64,000 nucleotides of DNA, from assembly GCA_002700285.1 (NCBI GenBank), contig PACT01000019.1, forward strand, positions 1 to 64,000. The letters are read 5' to 3'. Below are positions 8,448 through 16,584 of this stretch, piece by piece. The DNA comes from Crocinitomicaceae bacterium. Its GTDB lineage: Bacteria; Bacteroidota; Bacteroidia; Flavobacteriales_D; Sanyastnellaceae. A model generated the notes under the pieces. The model saw only the letters and a program-made list of their open reading frames with translations, made no database searches and had not been told where the DNA came from. How positions within the stretch are numbered: position 1 is the stretch's first letter; every line of letters starts with the position of its first letter. The translations under genes were made by a program, and so were the position numbers.

Positions 8448-8802
8448 TGTCTCTAATAAATTCTAACATTTTGCCGAATTCAGTTTGTTCCGTCCAGAGT
8501 AAAATTCGATATGCAACATACACCAAAACCACCGCGATTAGAACCACCCGGATGTTCGCCCTTCTGGCATTTTTCCTGACAGCGTCTTTATTCGCACGTG
8601 AATGCCTTCGAAAACTGATGTCAGACACGCGATTGCTTTCTGGTATATTCTCACCCTTTTCGTTTGCAACCTCAGCATCAATTCTACGTTTTCGCTCATC
8701 CCATTCAGGACGACTATCTGGCAGATGACGTGATTTAAAAACGAATGTTCGGGGTTTGGTTCTCACATTGCGGAACATGCCCCGAAGCTTAGGTGCTTCC
8801 AT
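8440..8802 (-). CDS. Small basic single-pass membrane protein, function unknown
   Basis: A 120-aa protein rich in Arg and Lys (RTKPRTFVFKSRHLPDSRP near the N-terminus) with one hydrophobic segment, IRVVLIAVVLVYVAYRILLW, at about residues 84-103. Its position between ispH and mutL, overlapping mutL by 8 nt, shows it is a real gene of this operon. Similar small basic proteins occur beside mutL in other Bacteroidota and are often mislabelled as riboflavin synthase subunits; I see no lumazine synthase features. The true start could be the ATG 8 codons further in (8778). Topology suggests a cytoplasmic basic domain and a C-terminal anchor. Confidence 0.68.
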   Translation of the reverse strand: MEAPKLRGMFRNVRTKPRTFVFKSRHLPDSRPEWDERKRRIDAEVANEKGENIPESNRVSDISFRRHSRANKDAVRKNARRANIRVVLIAVVLVYVAYRILLWTEQTEFGKMLEFIRDNG

Positions 8803-8825
8803 AGGCGCGAATTTACGCGCATTTC

Positions 8826-10058
8826 TTAGTCAGACCCTAGATTTAAAGCCCAATTATTTAACACTGAATCAACATCATTTCCACAATCAAAACGGGCCAG
8901 TATTTTATGCAAAACTCGCTCCACAGAGGCATCAGGACAGGAGGCTCCACTCGTTAAGAGTATAGTAGGAACGCGTTCTAAATCAAATAGTTCCGACATA
9001 AAACCCTCACTTGAAACGTGCGCCTGTGAGTGAATGTCAAAGTGATCAATCACGCCGTCCTCCTTGATTTCTAATTCGTTTCTAATGAAAAATGTAGGTT
9101 TCTTTTTTTCACAAATTTCTACAATGTGACTTGTGTTGGAACTGTTGTATCCTCCGACAACGATGACCAGATCTGCGCCTCCCTCATCTAACGCGCCAAG
9201 TGTGGCCTTCTGATTGTCATTCGTCGCGTAACACAATGTGTCTTTTGTATTCGTGGATCCCTTAGATGCCTTTTTCAACAAATCCGCTATTTCTTGCGTT
9301 TCGGAGGCAATCATCGTTGTTTGGTTGACAACGCCTATGTTTTCTAAATCCTTTGGAAAATTAAAACCCGGGCTTACTCTTCCTTGGAACATTTCAGCAA
9401 ATGTTTTTTCTAAACCTACCGCATCTTTGTTTGCCATTAAAGAGGCAAGCGCAAGGGCTTCACCTAGATCTGCCACGACCAATGCAGGACCGGCGTTGGA
9501 AGCATGAGAAAATGTCGCACGTGTTTCTTCGTGGTCTGGCTTTCCATGAATAATCACAGTATAGTTTTTATCTCCGAGCTTATATGCACGATTCCACACC
9601 CGCTCTACAAATGGACATGTTGTGTTGTATTTCTTGAAATCAACACCTATCGCGTTCAATTTGCGCTCCATTTCTAAAGAGGCCCCAAAAGCAGGAATGA
9701 TAATGATATCGTCTGGCTTAACTTCCTTTAGAGGAGTCAACTCACGCCCTTTGGTATCCATCAAGAATTTCACACCCCTGCTCTCAAGATCTTCGTTGAC
9801 TTCTGGGTTGTGAATCATTTGACTTACAAGGAAAACACGCTTGCCTGGATTTTCGAAAATCGCCTTGTATGAAATTTCAATCGCGTTTTCTACACCGAAG
9901 CAAAACCCGAAATGTCTTGCCAGCTGAATTTTTACTGCCCCAAAATCAAGCAAGGTCGGAGAAAAATCTAATTTCCTGGCATCCAATTCCTTACGCTTAT
10001 CCTTTACCTTACTGATAATTGGACTCTTAAAATGATCTGGTATGTCAAAACTACGCAT
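8826..10058 (-). CDS. ispH: 4-hydroxy-3-methylbut-2-enyl diphosphate reductase IspH (long form)
   Basis: A 410-aa IspH/LytB that catalyses the last MEP-pathway step, producing IPP and DMAPP. The three cysteines binding the [4Fe-4S] cluster are visible in FGFCFGVENA, NTTCPFVERVW and TSGASCPDAS. It is about 120 residues longer than the E. coli enzyme: there is an N-terminal extension of about 45 residues and extra internal loops, like the long type found in cyanobacteria, plastids and some Bacteroidota. It heads a minus-strand series (small membrane protein, mutL, two rhomboids, EEP), with 23 nt to the next gene. A near-match -7 box TATATTTT lies 6 nt before the ATG. Confidence 0.93.
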   Translation of the reverse strand: MRSFDIPDHFKSPIISKVKDKRKELDARKLDFSPTLLDFGAVKIQLARHFGFCFGVENAIEISYKAIFENPGKRVFLVSQMIHNPEVNEDLESRGVKFLMDTKGRELTPLKEVKPDDIIIIPAFGASLEMERKLNAIGVDFKKYNTTCPFVERVWNRAYKLGDKNYTVIIHGKPDHEETRATFSHASNAGPALVVADLGEALALASLMANKDAVGLEKTFAEMFQGRVSPGFNFPKDLENIGVVNQTTMIASETQEIADLLKKASKGSTNTKDTLCYATNDNQKATLGALDEGGADLVIVVGGYNSSNTSHIVEICEKKKPTFFIRNELEIKEDGVIDHFDIHSQAHVSSEGFMSELFDLERVPTILLTSGASCPDASVERVLHKILARFDCGNDVDSVLNNWALNLGSD

Positions 10059-10164
10059 ATGGCGAAAATATATCTAAAACGTCGAGTCACACGAAACATT
10101 TTTAAGAAGTCATCGTATTTATGTAAATATTTGCAAACCTTGAATGGAATAAAGGGGGTCTAAA

Positions 10165-10190
10165 AAAGAAGGGGCTTCGGCCCCTTCTTT
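10165..10190 (-). terminator. Intrinsic terminator after the saccharopine dehydrogenase-like operon
   Basis: Perfect 11-bp stem AAAGAAGGGGC / GCCCCTTCTTT around a four-base loop. On the minus strand it is followed by further T residues (CTTCTTTTTTAG), a classic intrinsic terminator overlapping the stop codon of the 143-aa gene. It insulates this operon from ispH downstream. Confidence 0.85.
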
Positions 10191-10620
10191 ATTCAATGTC
10201 TTTTGTCTCTTGAAACTTTTGTTTTAATGCATCATTCCATATCCCATCTGATTTCCTTGCCACTTTCTTCAGTTTTCTGAAGGCCTTATTTGCATTAAAC
10301 GCTTTTCCGTGTAACGATTCAAGCGCAATGATTTGAATCAAAGGGCCTTGCAAAAGGGGTTCGTATGTAAAAACAGGCCATTTGTCTGTGTCTATTTCAA
10401 CACGGACCTCAGCACTGTTTGCAATCCATTCAAGCGTCCAAGCATCGATTGCAGGCATATAATCTTCACAATCTTCGACACCTCTGTCTAGACGCCATTC
10501 TAAAGCTTCTATTACCCAATCTTTTGTTGCAACGCCATCCTCTGGCCAGTCGGGCGCACCACCACAAACCATGCAAGCGAAGCACCACCAAGGTGAAATA
10601 GAACTAAACAAAAACATCAT
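10189..10620 (-). CDS. Conserved-looking hypothetical protein, 143 aa
   Basis: I do not recognise this protein. It starts with a hydrophobic, Cys- and Trp-containing stretch (SSISPWWCFACMVCGG) that could be a signal or membrane-associated segment with four cysteines nearby, then a mostly soluble acidic/amphipathic region and a Lys-rich C-terminus (KLKKVARKSDG). It lies 5 nt after the saccharopine dehydrogenase-like gene and ends in a strong terminator, so it is the second gene of a two-gene operon. A role linked to the dehydrogenase is only a guess from position. Confidence 0.6.
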   Translation of the reverse strand: MMFLFSSISPWWCFACMVCGGAPDWPEDGVATKDWVIEALEWRLDRGVEDCEDYMPAIDAWTLEWIANSAEVRVEIDTDKWPVFTYEPLLQGPLIQIIALESLHGKAFNANKAFRKLKKVARKSDGIWNDALKQKFQETKDIE

Positions 10621-10625
10621 ATGAT

Positions 10626-11963
10626 TTAAAGCGCTCTGTGATTTTCTTTGAAGACTACGCCAAGCTTTTCTAATTTGGGTAAAAGCACTTCGTAGTATGT
10701 CGAAGATACGGGAATTTCAACTCCCACCCTATCAAATCCCCCGCCAACCAACATATGCTCAGCAGCCAAAGCCATGGGAAGCCCGACTGTATCAGACATC
10801 GCAGTATACATTGAATCTGTGCCCTCTAAGGAGAATTCTGACGTCCTCTCAAATCCTTTTCCGTCTTTTTTATATTCAAAACGGTGCCACATCACGACCA
10901 TATCTCTATCCCCATCTTCCAATGCCCATTTTTCTACAAGATGCGCCTCTATAATTTGCGCAGGCGTCCCTTCCACCAAAGATGGCCCTGAATCCTGATC
11001 AAATAGACCGAGCCATTCCAACCGTTCATTTGTTTCATGATCACTCACCACTGTTGCGTTGATCGCATCAGAAACACTCATGTCGGCCGTCTTTGAAGGA
11101 AGAAACGAACGGGTCCACTCGCTCCATGAGATTCCCTTATCCCATGACAAATGAACATCGTCACGCACCATTCCAAGTTGCACAAGAATATCCCATGAAC
11201 GACAAAACCCATCCACACGAAGTGTTCCTCTGATTAACGTTTGTATTCCTGCCAAACCATAAGTCTTTTCATACGCCAGGGAGTCTCGGTTTGGATATCC
11301 TTTGTAAAGACACCCATCTATATTGACGGGTCGAAGCTTTCTGAAAACACGATGCGGCGGTTCGAGCTTCACTCTGCCATTGTCTTTAAACGTCGCTGAA
11401 CCCCCTTGGCCAGCGAGAATAATGTTTCTTGGATTCCACGAAATTTTATAATGCCATGGGTTGTTGTCGGACTCCGTCGCAACCAACCCACCACAATAAG
11501 ACTCAAAACCGATCATCTCACCACCATCAGCTTTGATTTGGTCTATAACTTGCATCGCACTCATGTGGTCAATGCCTGGATCCAATCCTATTTCATTTAG
11601 AATTAACACGCCTGCCTGACGTGCTTCAGCATCAAGCGCAATCATCTCATCTGACAGATAACTTGGCGTAATCACTGAAACACCTGCCCGAATAGCCACC
11701 TTGGCAACACTTGCATGTAAAAAAGGAGGAACCATTGACATGACTAAATCTGCTTCTGCAATTCTTTTGTCGCGTTCAGAATGATCTGTTGAAGAAAGCT
11801 CAAACGCCTCGCCTCTTGGATGACCGTCGATCTTTAACCGTGCAACCTGAAGGTCAATGTCACCCACAACAACCCTCCATCCACATTCTTCTGAGCGCAT
11901 TAACAAATGCTTGATCAGGGTACTACATGATCGCCCTGCACCTAAAACTAAAATCGACTTCAT
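10626..11963 (-). CDS. Saccharopine dehydrogenase family oxidoreductase
   Basis: A 445-aa NAD(P)-binding protein. The N-terminal Rossmann motif is ILVLGAGRSCSTLIKHLL (residues 4-21), followed by SMVPPFLHASVAKVAI and LNEIGLDPGIDHMSAMQ, which match saccharopine dehydrogenase/reductase family enzymes of the type linked to lysine catabolism. I choose the ATG at 11963, 14 codons inside the longer ORF, because the Rossmann strand then begins immediately as in homologues. It might act in lysine or carboxynorspermidine-type reactions; the exact substrate is not determined. It is followed by the 143-aa gene and a terminator. Confidence 0.82.
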   Translation of the reverse strand: MKSILVLGAGRSCSTLIKHLLMRSEECGWRVVVGDIDLQVARLKIDGHPRGEAFELSSTDHSERDKRIAEADLVMSMVPPFLHASVAKVAIRAGVSVITPSYLSDEMIALDAEARQAGVLILNEIGLDPGIDHMSAMQVIDQIKADGGEMIGFESYCGGLVATESDNNPWHYKISWNPRNIILAGQGGSATFKDNGRVKLEPPHRVFRKLRPVNIDGCLYKGYPNRDSLAYEKTYGLAGIQTLIRGTLRVDGFCRSWDILVQLGMVRDDVHLSWDKGISWSEWTRSFLPSKTADMSVSDAINATVVSDHETNERLEWLGLFDQDSGPSLVEGTPAQIIEAHLVEKWALEDGDRDMVVMWHRFEYKKDGKGFERTSEFSLEGTDSMYTAMSDTVGLPMALAAEHMLVGGGFDRVGVEIPVSSTYYEVLLPKLEKLGVVFKENHRAL

Positions 11964-12097
11964 AGAAACCTTTATTAAATATTGCAGGAGCAAGGTACAT
12001 TTCACAACACCTATTTAACTATGGCACGTATATTGTTTTCTTCACAATTAAGCATTCCCCACATTCAAAACTATATTGCGAGCAGAAACAGATCAAT

Positions 12098-13483
12098 ATG
12101 AATAAAACGGTAACACTTATTTGGGCGTTCACGATAGGCCTTTTCTTTGTTTTGGGATTTAGCAGTTGCAATGGCGCAAAAGCCTACACGAAAAAAGGCG
12201 CAAAAATGGAGTCCGCCGGCATGATCGATCAAGCCGCAGATTATTATTTCACCGCGCTGCAAAAGAAACCTGCTTACATCGATGCCTTGACAGGACTCAA
12301 GCGTACAGGGCAGCAAGTATTATCCCGCATCCTTGTCACTTTTGACCAAGCCATACTCCTCAATAACAGACAATCTGCGATTGAAGCATTCAAAAAGGCA
12401 GAAGATTACAACAATAAAGCAGCTGCGTATGGCGTCACTCTCCTTTTTCCAGAATCAAAAAGAGCAGTCTATGAGAATGTAAAGAATGCGCACGTAGAAG
12501 AGTTATATGGCGTCGCAACTGAACACCTCGAATCTAACCGATATGCTGAATCGCTCAAATTGTTTGAGGAAATCATATCTCTCATTCCGACATACAAGGA
12601 CGCAAAACAACTTGCTGATTATTCATTTTGCAAACCGGCATACGAACTCGGAATCCAAGCCATGGAGGACAATCTATATCGGACTGCCTATGAAGCATTT
12701 GACAAGGTGTACAAAAGAGATGCGTCATTTGAAGACACCAGTCAAATTAGAGAGGAAGCGCTGATCGCAGGCAGATACACGATTGCACTTATGAAGTTTG
12801 AAAACGGATCAAACCGAAGAAACATCAACACCAAACTGAGCTCGCTTGTTGAGGAACGCCTCTTGAATTCAAATGACCCATTTCTGATGGTGGTAGATAG
12901 AGAATCATTGGAGTTGATTCTTCAAGAACAACACCTCGAACTTTCTGGATTGACTTCAGGTTCGGAATTAGAAATCGGTTCAATTCTAGGCGCAAAAGCA
13001 ATCTTAAAAGGCACAGTCACAGACTGCTCTATTTCTACCACGCCTCTCAGGCACGACAACAAAAGAGGATATAAAAGATACCGCGTTGAAACAGTGAATG
13101 CCGATGGAAAGAAGGGTTATACAACAAAATACAAATCTGTAGGTTACGCTGAGTACTATCAATCAACTGAGGCATCGATGTCCTTTACGCTCAAGCTTAT
13201 TTCTATGGAAACAGGGGCCATCCTTTCGAGTGAAACAGTGAAAACGACCAAGTCAGATCAAGTCAGATACATTAAATATGGAGGGGAAGCTGCGAACCTG
13301 TATGCTGCAAACACGAATGGCTCAGTCAACACATCTTCCAACAGCCACAACAAGATTGTAAGTTTGACAAAAGAGCGCCGAGATTTAAAAAGTGACAATT
13401 TATTGATGGATGATCTGACAAAAGGGATCGCAGCTAAAGTCCAAACTGAGATAGAGTCAATCATACAAGACCAAGTCAAATGA
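12098..13483 (+). CDS. CsgG-like outer-membrane lipoprotein with helical-repeat N-terminus
   Basis: A 461-aa protein with a signal peptide and lipobox ending FSSC (Cys about 25). The N-terminal half has repeated tyrosine-rich helices (AADYYFTALQKKPAY, YAESLKLFEEIISLIPTYKDA) resembling TPR units. The C-terminal half (about 230-440) resembles CsgG/HfaB: VDRESLELILQEQHLELSGL and GAKAILKGTVTDCSIS are typical. CsgG forms the curli secretion channel, but no curli subunit or CsgE/CsgF is nearby, so a different outer-membrane assembly is likelier. Its stop overlaps the next gene by 4 nt (ATGA). Confidence 0.8.
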   Translation: MNKTVTLIWAFTIGLFFVLGFSSCNGAKAYTKKGAKMESAGMIDQAADYYFTALQKKPAYIDALTGLKRTGQQVLSRILVTFDQAILLNNRQSAIEAFKKAEDYNNKAAAYGVTLLFPESKRAVYENVKNAHVEELYGVATEHLESNRYAESLKLFEEIISLIPTYKDAKQLADYSFCKPAYELGIQAMEDNLYRTAYEAFDKVYKRDASFEDTSQIREEALIAGRYTIALMKFENGSNRRNINTKLSSLVEERLLNSNDPFLMVVDRESLELILQEQHLELSGLTSGSELEIGSILGAKAILKGTVTDCSISTTPLRHDNKRGYKRYRVETVNADGKKGYTTKYKSVGYAEYYQSTEASMSFTLKLISMETGAILSSETVKTTKSDQVRYIKYGGEAANLYAANTNGSVNTSSNSHNKIVSLTKERRDLKSDNLLMDDLTKGIAAKVQTEIESIIQDQVK

Positions 13484-14892
13484 TGTCAAAAAAATTACCG
13501 TCTCCTTTCCTGTCACCCACATTACTCCTTTTTATCGTGAGCTGTGTGGCTGTGGTGACAAGTGGATGTTCGGGAATGAAAAACGCTGCAGAAGATAAAC
13601 CCAAATGGACAATGGAAAGGCCGAACATGCCGACCCACTACATCGGTATATCATGGGTTTCGAAGGTTGAATTCCCATACACAGCAAAGGAAGTTGCAAG
13701 AGAAAATGCCCTCAACGCGCTTGCTCAGGAGATTCGGGTCAAGGTCAGTTCAACATCACTCATGTCCACGCTCCAAGTGAATGATTGGGTCGATAAAAGT
13801 TTTACAGAAAACATCGAGTCTACGGTTGTTGAAGATCTTGAAGGTTACAACCTCATTGATGAATACGAAAACAAGGATGAAGTCTTTGTGTACTACAGTT
13901 TGTCAAAATCAGAATACGCCAGAATCTTAGAGAAGAGAAAACAGGCTACCCTTGGTGTGGCATACGGGCATTACCTAGATGCGTCAAGAAAACATGCAGA
14001 AGGAGAAATCTCTGTTGCAGTAGAAAGATACCTGATCGGACTAGATTACATGTCAGGTTATCTGGGTGAACTTAATCCCTTTAGAGGAGAAGACGGTGTG
14101 ATATTTGATCTTGACAGAGCCTTATTTAATGGCCTTTCAGACTGTATCAGTCAGCTTAAAATTTCAAGTACAGAAGACTTGTCCAACATTTACATCACCC
14201 TTGACAACGGATATACAGGAGCGCATTCAGTGACAGTCATGGCAAATGACAAAGTTGCAGGTGGGATTTCTCTAAGTTACACATACGATCGAGGGACAAT
14301 CCCGGCAAGAGGAACCACAGTAACGTCCGGAGATGGAAAAGCCATCATATTAATGAATGGCTTCGATCCAGGAACGACAAGGAGCGAATTAATCATTGAA
14401 GTCAATCTGGTCTCATTGAAGTCGATTCTATCTTCCACAAGTCCTTTGGGCCCTCTCGTCAATGGATTAAAATCAACACCTTTGAGAATTCCAATAACGC
14501 TAGAATCACCCAAAGTGAGAGTTGTGGGTGACGAGCTGATGTTTGGCATCAAAAAAGACAAGAATATTTTCATTTCGGCATTACGGTCAGCAATGTCCGA
14601 ACAAGGCATAGACATTGTAGAAGGGTCATATAAAGGTTCAGATGCGCTTACACTTAGGGTACATGCAGACACCCAAGCCGGTGGATCTGGTTCTGGGTTT
14701 TACACCGCATACTTTAATGCCACTTTAGAATTACTAGACACCGATCAGAAACTGGTCATGGCAAGAGACTTTGAGAGAATCAAAGGCGTGCAACTCGACA
14801 CAAGTCGGGCAGGAGATGATGCCTATCGAAAAGCAATAAATAAAATCCGTGGACGGTTTATAGAATCGTTTATAAATGCACTTTATCAATAG
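13480..14892 (+). CDS. LPP20-family lipoprotein, long
   Basis: A 470-aa predicted lipoprotein: hydrophobic leader and lipobox VTSGC (Cys about 30). Residues 40-150 resemble the LPP20 domain (HYIGISWVSK, then ENALNALAQEIRVKVSS and the acidic loop after it), a fold found in Helicobacter LPP20 and vibrio FlgP. The middle and C-terminal parts look like beta-rich domains of unknown type. It starts on the ATGA overlap with the CsgG-like gene, so synthesis is coupled. A periplasmic outer-membrane location next to the CsgG-like protein is inferred. Confidence 0.72.
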   Translation: MMSKKLPSPFLSPTLLLFIVSCVAVVTSGCSGMKNAAEDKPKWTMERPNMPTHYIGISWVSKVEFPYTAKEVARENALNALAQEIRVKVSSTSLMSTLQVNDWVDKSFTENIESTVVEDLEGYNLIDEYENKDEVFVYYSLSKSEYARILEKRKQATLGVAYGHYLDASRKHAEGEISVAVERYLIGLDYMSGYLGELNPFRGEDGVIFDLDRALFNGLSDCISQLKISSTEDLSNIYITLDNGYTGAHSVTVMANDKVAGGISLSYTYDRGTIPARGTTVTSGDGKAIILMNGFDPGTTRSELIIEVNLVSLKSILSSTSPLGPLVNGLKSTPLRIPITLESPKVRVVGDELMFGIKKDKNIFISALRSAMSEQGIDIVEGSYKGSDALTLRVHADTQAGGSGSGFYTAYFNATLELLDTDQKLVMARDFERIKGVQLDTSRAGDDAYRKAINKIRGRFIESFINALYQ

Positions 14893-14970
14893 TATTTTGT
14901 ATTTTGGCACAATATCTGCTTACTATCATTAACAAGAATGAAATTAAATCTTAAATCAATATCGTTTACC

Positions 14971-15537
14971 ATGAAAAACATTCATTTTATATTATTCGCA
15001 ACAGCGGCAATAACCACAGCTCTAACAGGGTGCAAGGGAACACAGGAAATGACACCCGCTCCAAGTGGAGAAACCGTTATCAATGAATATTGTACTGGAT
15101 CGGAATACGAAAGTAGCTCTGAATATTTTCGCGCATCAGGATCAGCGACTTCTCCAGACAGAGAGATTGCTAAGAAAATGGCAAAAAACAATGTTCGTGC
15201 TGATTTGGGTGGAATGATTGGTGTGACCGTGTCTGCAGTGGCAGAAAACCATGTCAACCAAACATCATATGGTGATAAAGATCAAACGACAGGTGTGTTT
15301 AACGAGATTGCCAATACAACAGTAAAAGAGACGTTAAGAGGCGCTGTTCCAATTTGTGAAAAACTCACACAAAGGGCTGATGGAAAGTTTGTGTTTTATA
15401 TCGCATATGAACTTAGCGGCGAACAAATTTCTGCAGCATACAGTGAGCGTCTATCTAATGACGAACGTATCATGGCAGAATTTAACTACGAAAACTTTAA
15501 GGAGACTTTTAACGCAGAAATGGCGAAACGCCAGTAG
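14971..15537 (+). CDS. LPP20-family lipoprotein, short
   Basis: A 188-aa predicted lipoprotein from the ATG at 14971 (the ORF track starts 11 codons earlier, but the signal peptide MKNIHFILFATAAITTALTGC begins here; lipobox LTGC). The mature part has an LPP20-like layout: a short N-terminal strand region, FRASGSATSPDREIAKKMA helix and VKETLRGAVPICEKL. It is the third gene of the CsgG-LPP20-LPP20 group, 78 nt after the previous stop. It is a likely structural partner of the other two in the outer membrane. Confidence 0.7.
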   Translation: MKNIHFILFATAAITTALTGCKGTQEMTPAPSGETVINEYCTGSEYESSSEYFRASGSATSPDREIAKKMAKNNVRADLGGMIGVTVSAVAENHVNQTSYGDKDQTTGVFNEIANTTVKETLRGAVPICEKLTQRADGKFVFYIAYELSGEQISAAYSERLSNDERIMAEFNYENFKETFNAEMAKRQ

Positions 15538-15544
15538 TAAAAGC

Positions 15545-16150
15545 TTAACGCTTAAGCGCGTTTAACCAGTTACTCAGCATCACCCTCCCATCTGGGGTGA
15601 GCACAGATTCAGGATGGAATTGGAAGCCCGAAATGGGCAGGGATTTGTGCCTTAGGGCCATTATCATTCCCTGTTCAGTTCGGGCTTCTACCATAAGAAC
15701 TTGAGGGAAAGCATCCTCCTTTGCAAACCAGCTGTGGTAATGTGCCACTTCACATGGAAATTTAACGCCCTCAAAAAGCCCGTGTTTCATGTCATATTCC
15801 TCAGATAAAATCATTCTGCCTAAACGGCCATGCAAGACATCGCGCATATTCTCCAATTCCCCGCCGAAATATTCAACAATCGCTTGAAAACCGAGACATA
15901 CCCCCAACACAGGTTTCTTCTTAAGAACACAGACATCTAACAACTCCATCAACATGGGCGCCTCAGATGGCATTCCCGAACCTGGAGAAAGAACAACGGC
16001 CATGAACTGAGACAAGAACGCACTTTTTTCCGCTTCATCAAAAGGGAGTTCTTCTGCTCTGACAACCACAACATCCGCACCTGCTCTTTCAAGGTCGTGT
16101 GAGAGATTCCAAGTGAAAGAATCGTGATTATCGAATAGAAGTATACGCAT
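15545..16150 (-). CDS. pabA: Glutamine amidotransferase, anthranilate/aminodeoxychorismate synthase component II
   Basis: A 201-aa class I glutamine amidotransferase giving ammonia to a chorismate-using partner. The opening LLFDNHDSFTWNL is typical of TrpG/PabA; the nucleophile elbow is LGVCLGFQAI (Cys about 78) and the His-Glu pair FQFHPESVLTPDG (about 175). No trpE, pabB or trp operon gene is in the window, so whether it serves folate or tryptophan synthesis is open; a stand-alone gene slightly favours PabA. A -7 box lies about 28 nt upstream (16179-16186). It converges with the short LPP20 gene 7 nt away. Confidence 0.87.
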   Translation of the reverse strand: MRILLFDNHDSFTWNLSHDLERAGADVVVVRAEELPFDEAEKSAFLSQFMAVVLSPGSGMPSEAPMLMELLDVCVLKKKPVLGVCLGFQAIVEYFGGELENMRDVLHGRLGRMILSEEYDMKHGLFEGVKFPCEVAHYHSWFAKEDAFPQVLMVEARTEQGMIMALRHKSLPISGFQFHPESVLTPDGRVMLSNWLNALKR

Positions 16151-16178
16151 TTGAGGAAATTGTTCCCTTAATTAGCAG

Positions 16179-16186
16179 CAAAGATA
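16179..16186 (-). promoter_or_regulatory. Predicted -7 box of pabA/trpG
   Basis: TATCTTTG on the minus strand, followed by GCTGC, ends 28 nt before the start codon at 16150 and predicts a leader of about 21 nt. It lies between the two divergent genes. No -33 TTG at 19-21 nt was found. Confidence 0.45.
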
Positions 16187-16203
16187 TCCTTAAAGACATT
16201 TCA

Positions 16204-16584
16204 ATGAAAAACCATTTAAACTCTGAAGATGCTGCCAAGCCCGTAGCGTCATATTCACAAGCAGTTAGGGCAGGTGATTTGGTTTTTGTAAGCGGATGTA
16301 TTCCACTTAACCCAGCCACGGGAGAACTCGTCGCTGACTCTATCGAAACCGCGACAGCTCAATCATTGGCAAACGTGAAAGGCATTTTGAACGGTGCTGG
16401 ATTAGGCTTAGAAAACATTGTCAAAGCATCCGTATTTATGATTAACTCCGACGATTACATGGGGATGGATCACGTGTACGCAGCAACACTTCCAAAACCA
16501 TACCCAGCTCGTGAGGCGATTTTTGTAGCAGGTCTTCCAAAAGGCGCCATCGTTGAAATAAGTGTCATTGCAAAAGTGGATTAA
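16204..16584 (+). CDS. ridA: RidA family enamine/imine deaminase
   Basis: A 126-aa YjgF/YER057c/UK114 protein that hydrolyses reactive enamines and imines such as 2-aminoacrylate. Seen: SYSQAVRAGDLVFVSGCIPLNP, TAQSLANVKGILNGAG, the substrate-binding arginine in YPAREAIFVAGLPKGA and the terminal VEISVIA. Length and motifs are fully typical for an active RidA. It is divergent from pabA and ends on an overlapping stop pair (TTAA) with lptD. Confidence 0.95.
   Translation: MKNHLNSEDAAKPVASYSQAVRAGDLVFVSGCIPLNPATGELVADSIETATAQSLANVKGILNGAGLGLENIVKASVFMINSDDYMGMDHVYAATLPKPYPAREAIFVAGLPKGAIVEISVIAKVD

Noticed and set aside
8440-8802. Riboflavin synthase subunit label for the 120-aa protein
   Set aside because: No lumazine/riboflavin synthase motif; it is a basic single-pass membrane protein.
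12098-15537. Curli secretion system
   Set aside because: Only a CsgG-like domain is present; no CsgA/CsgB-type repeats, CsgE or CsgF are found nearby.
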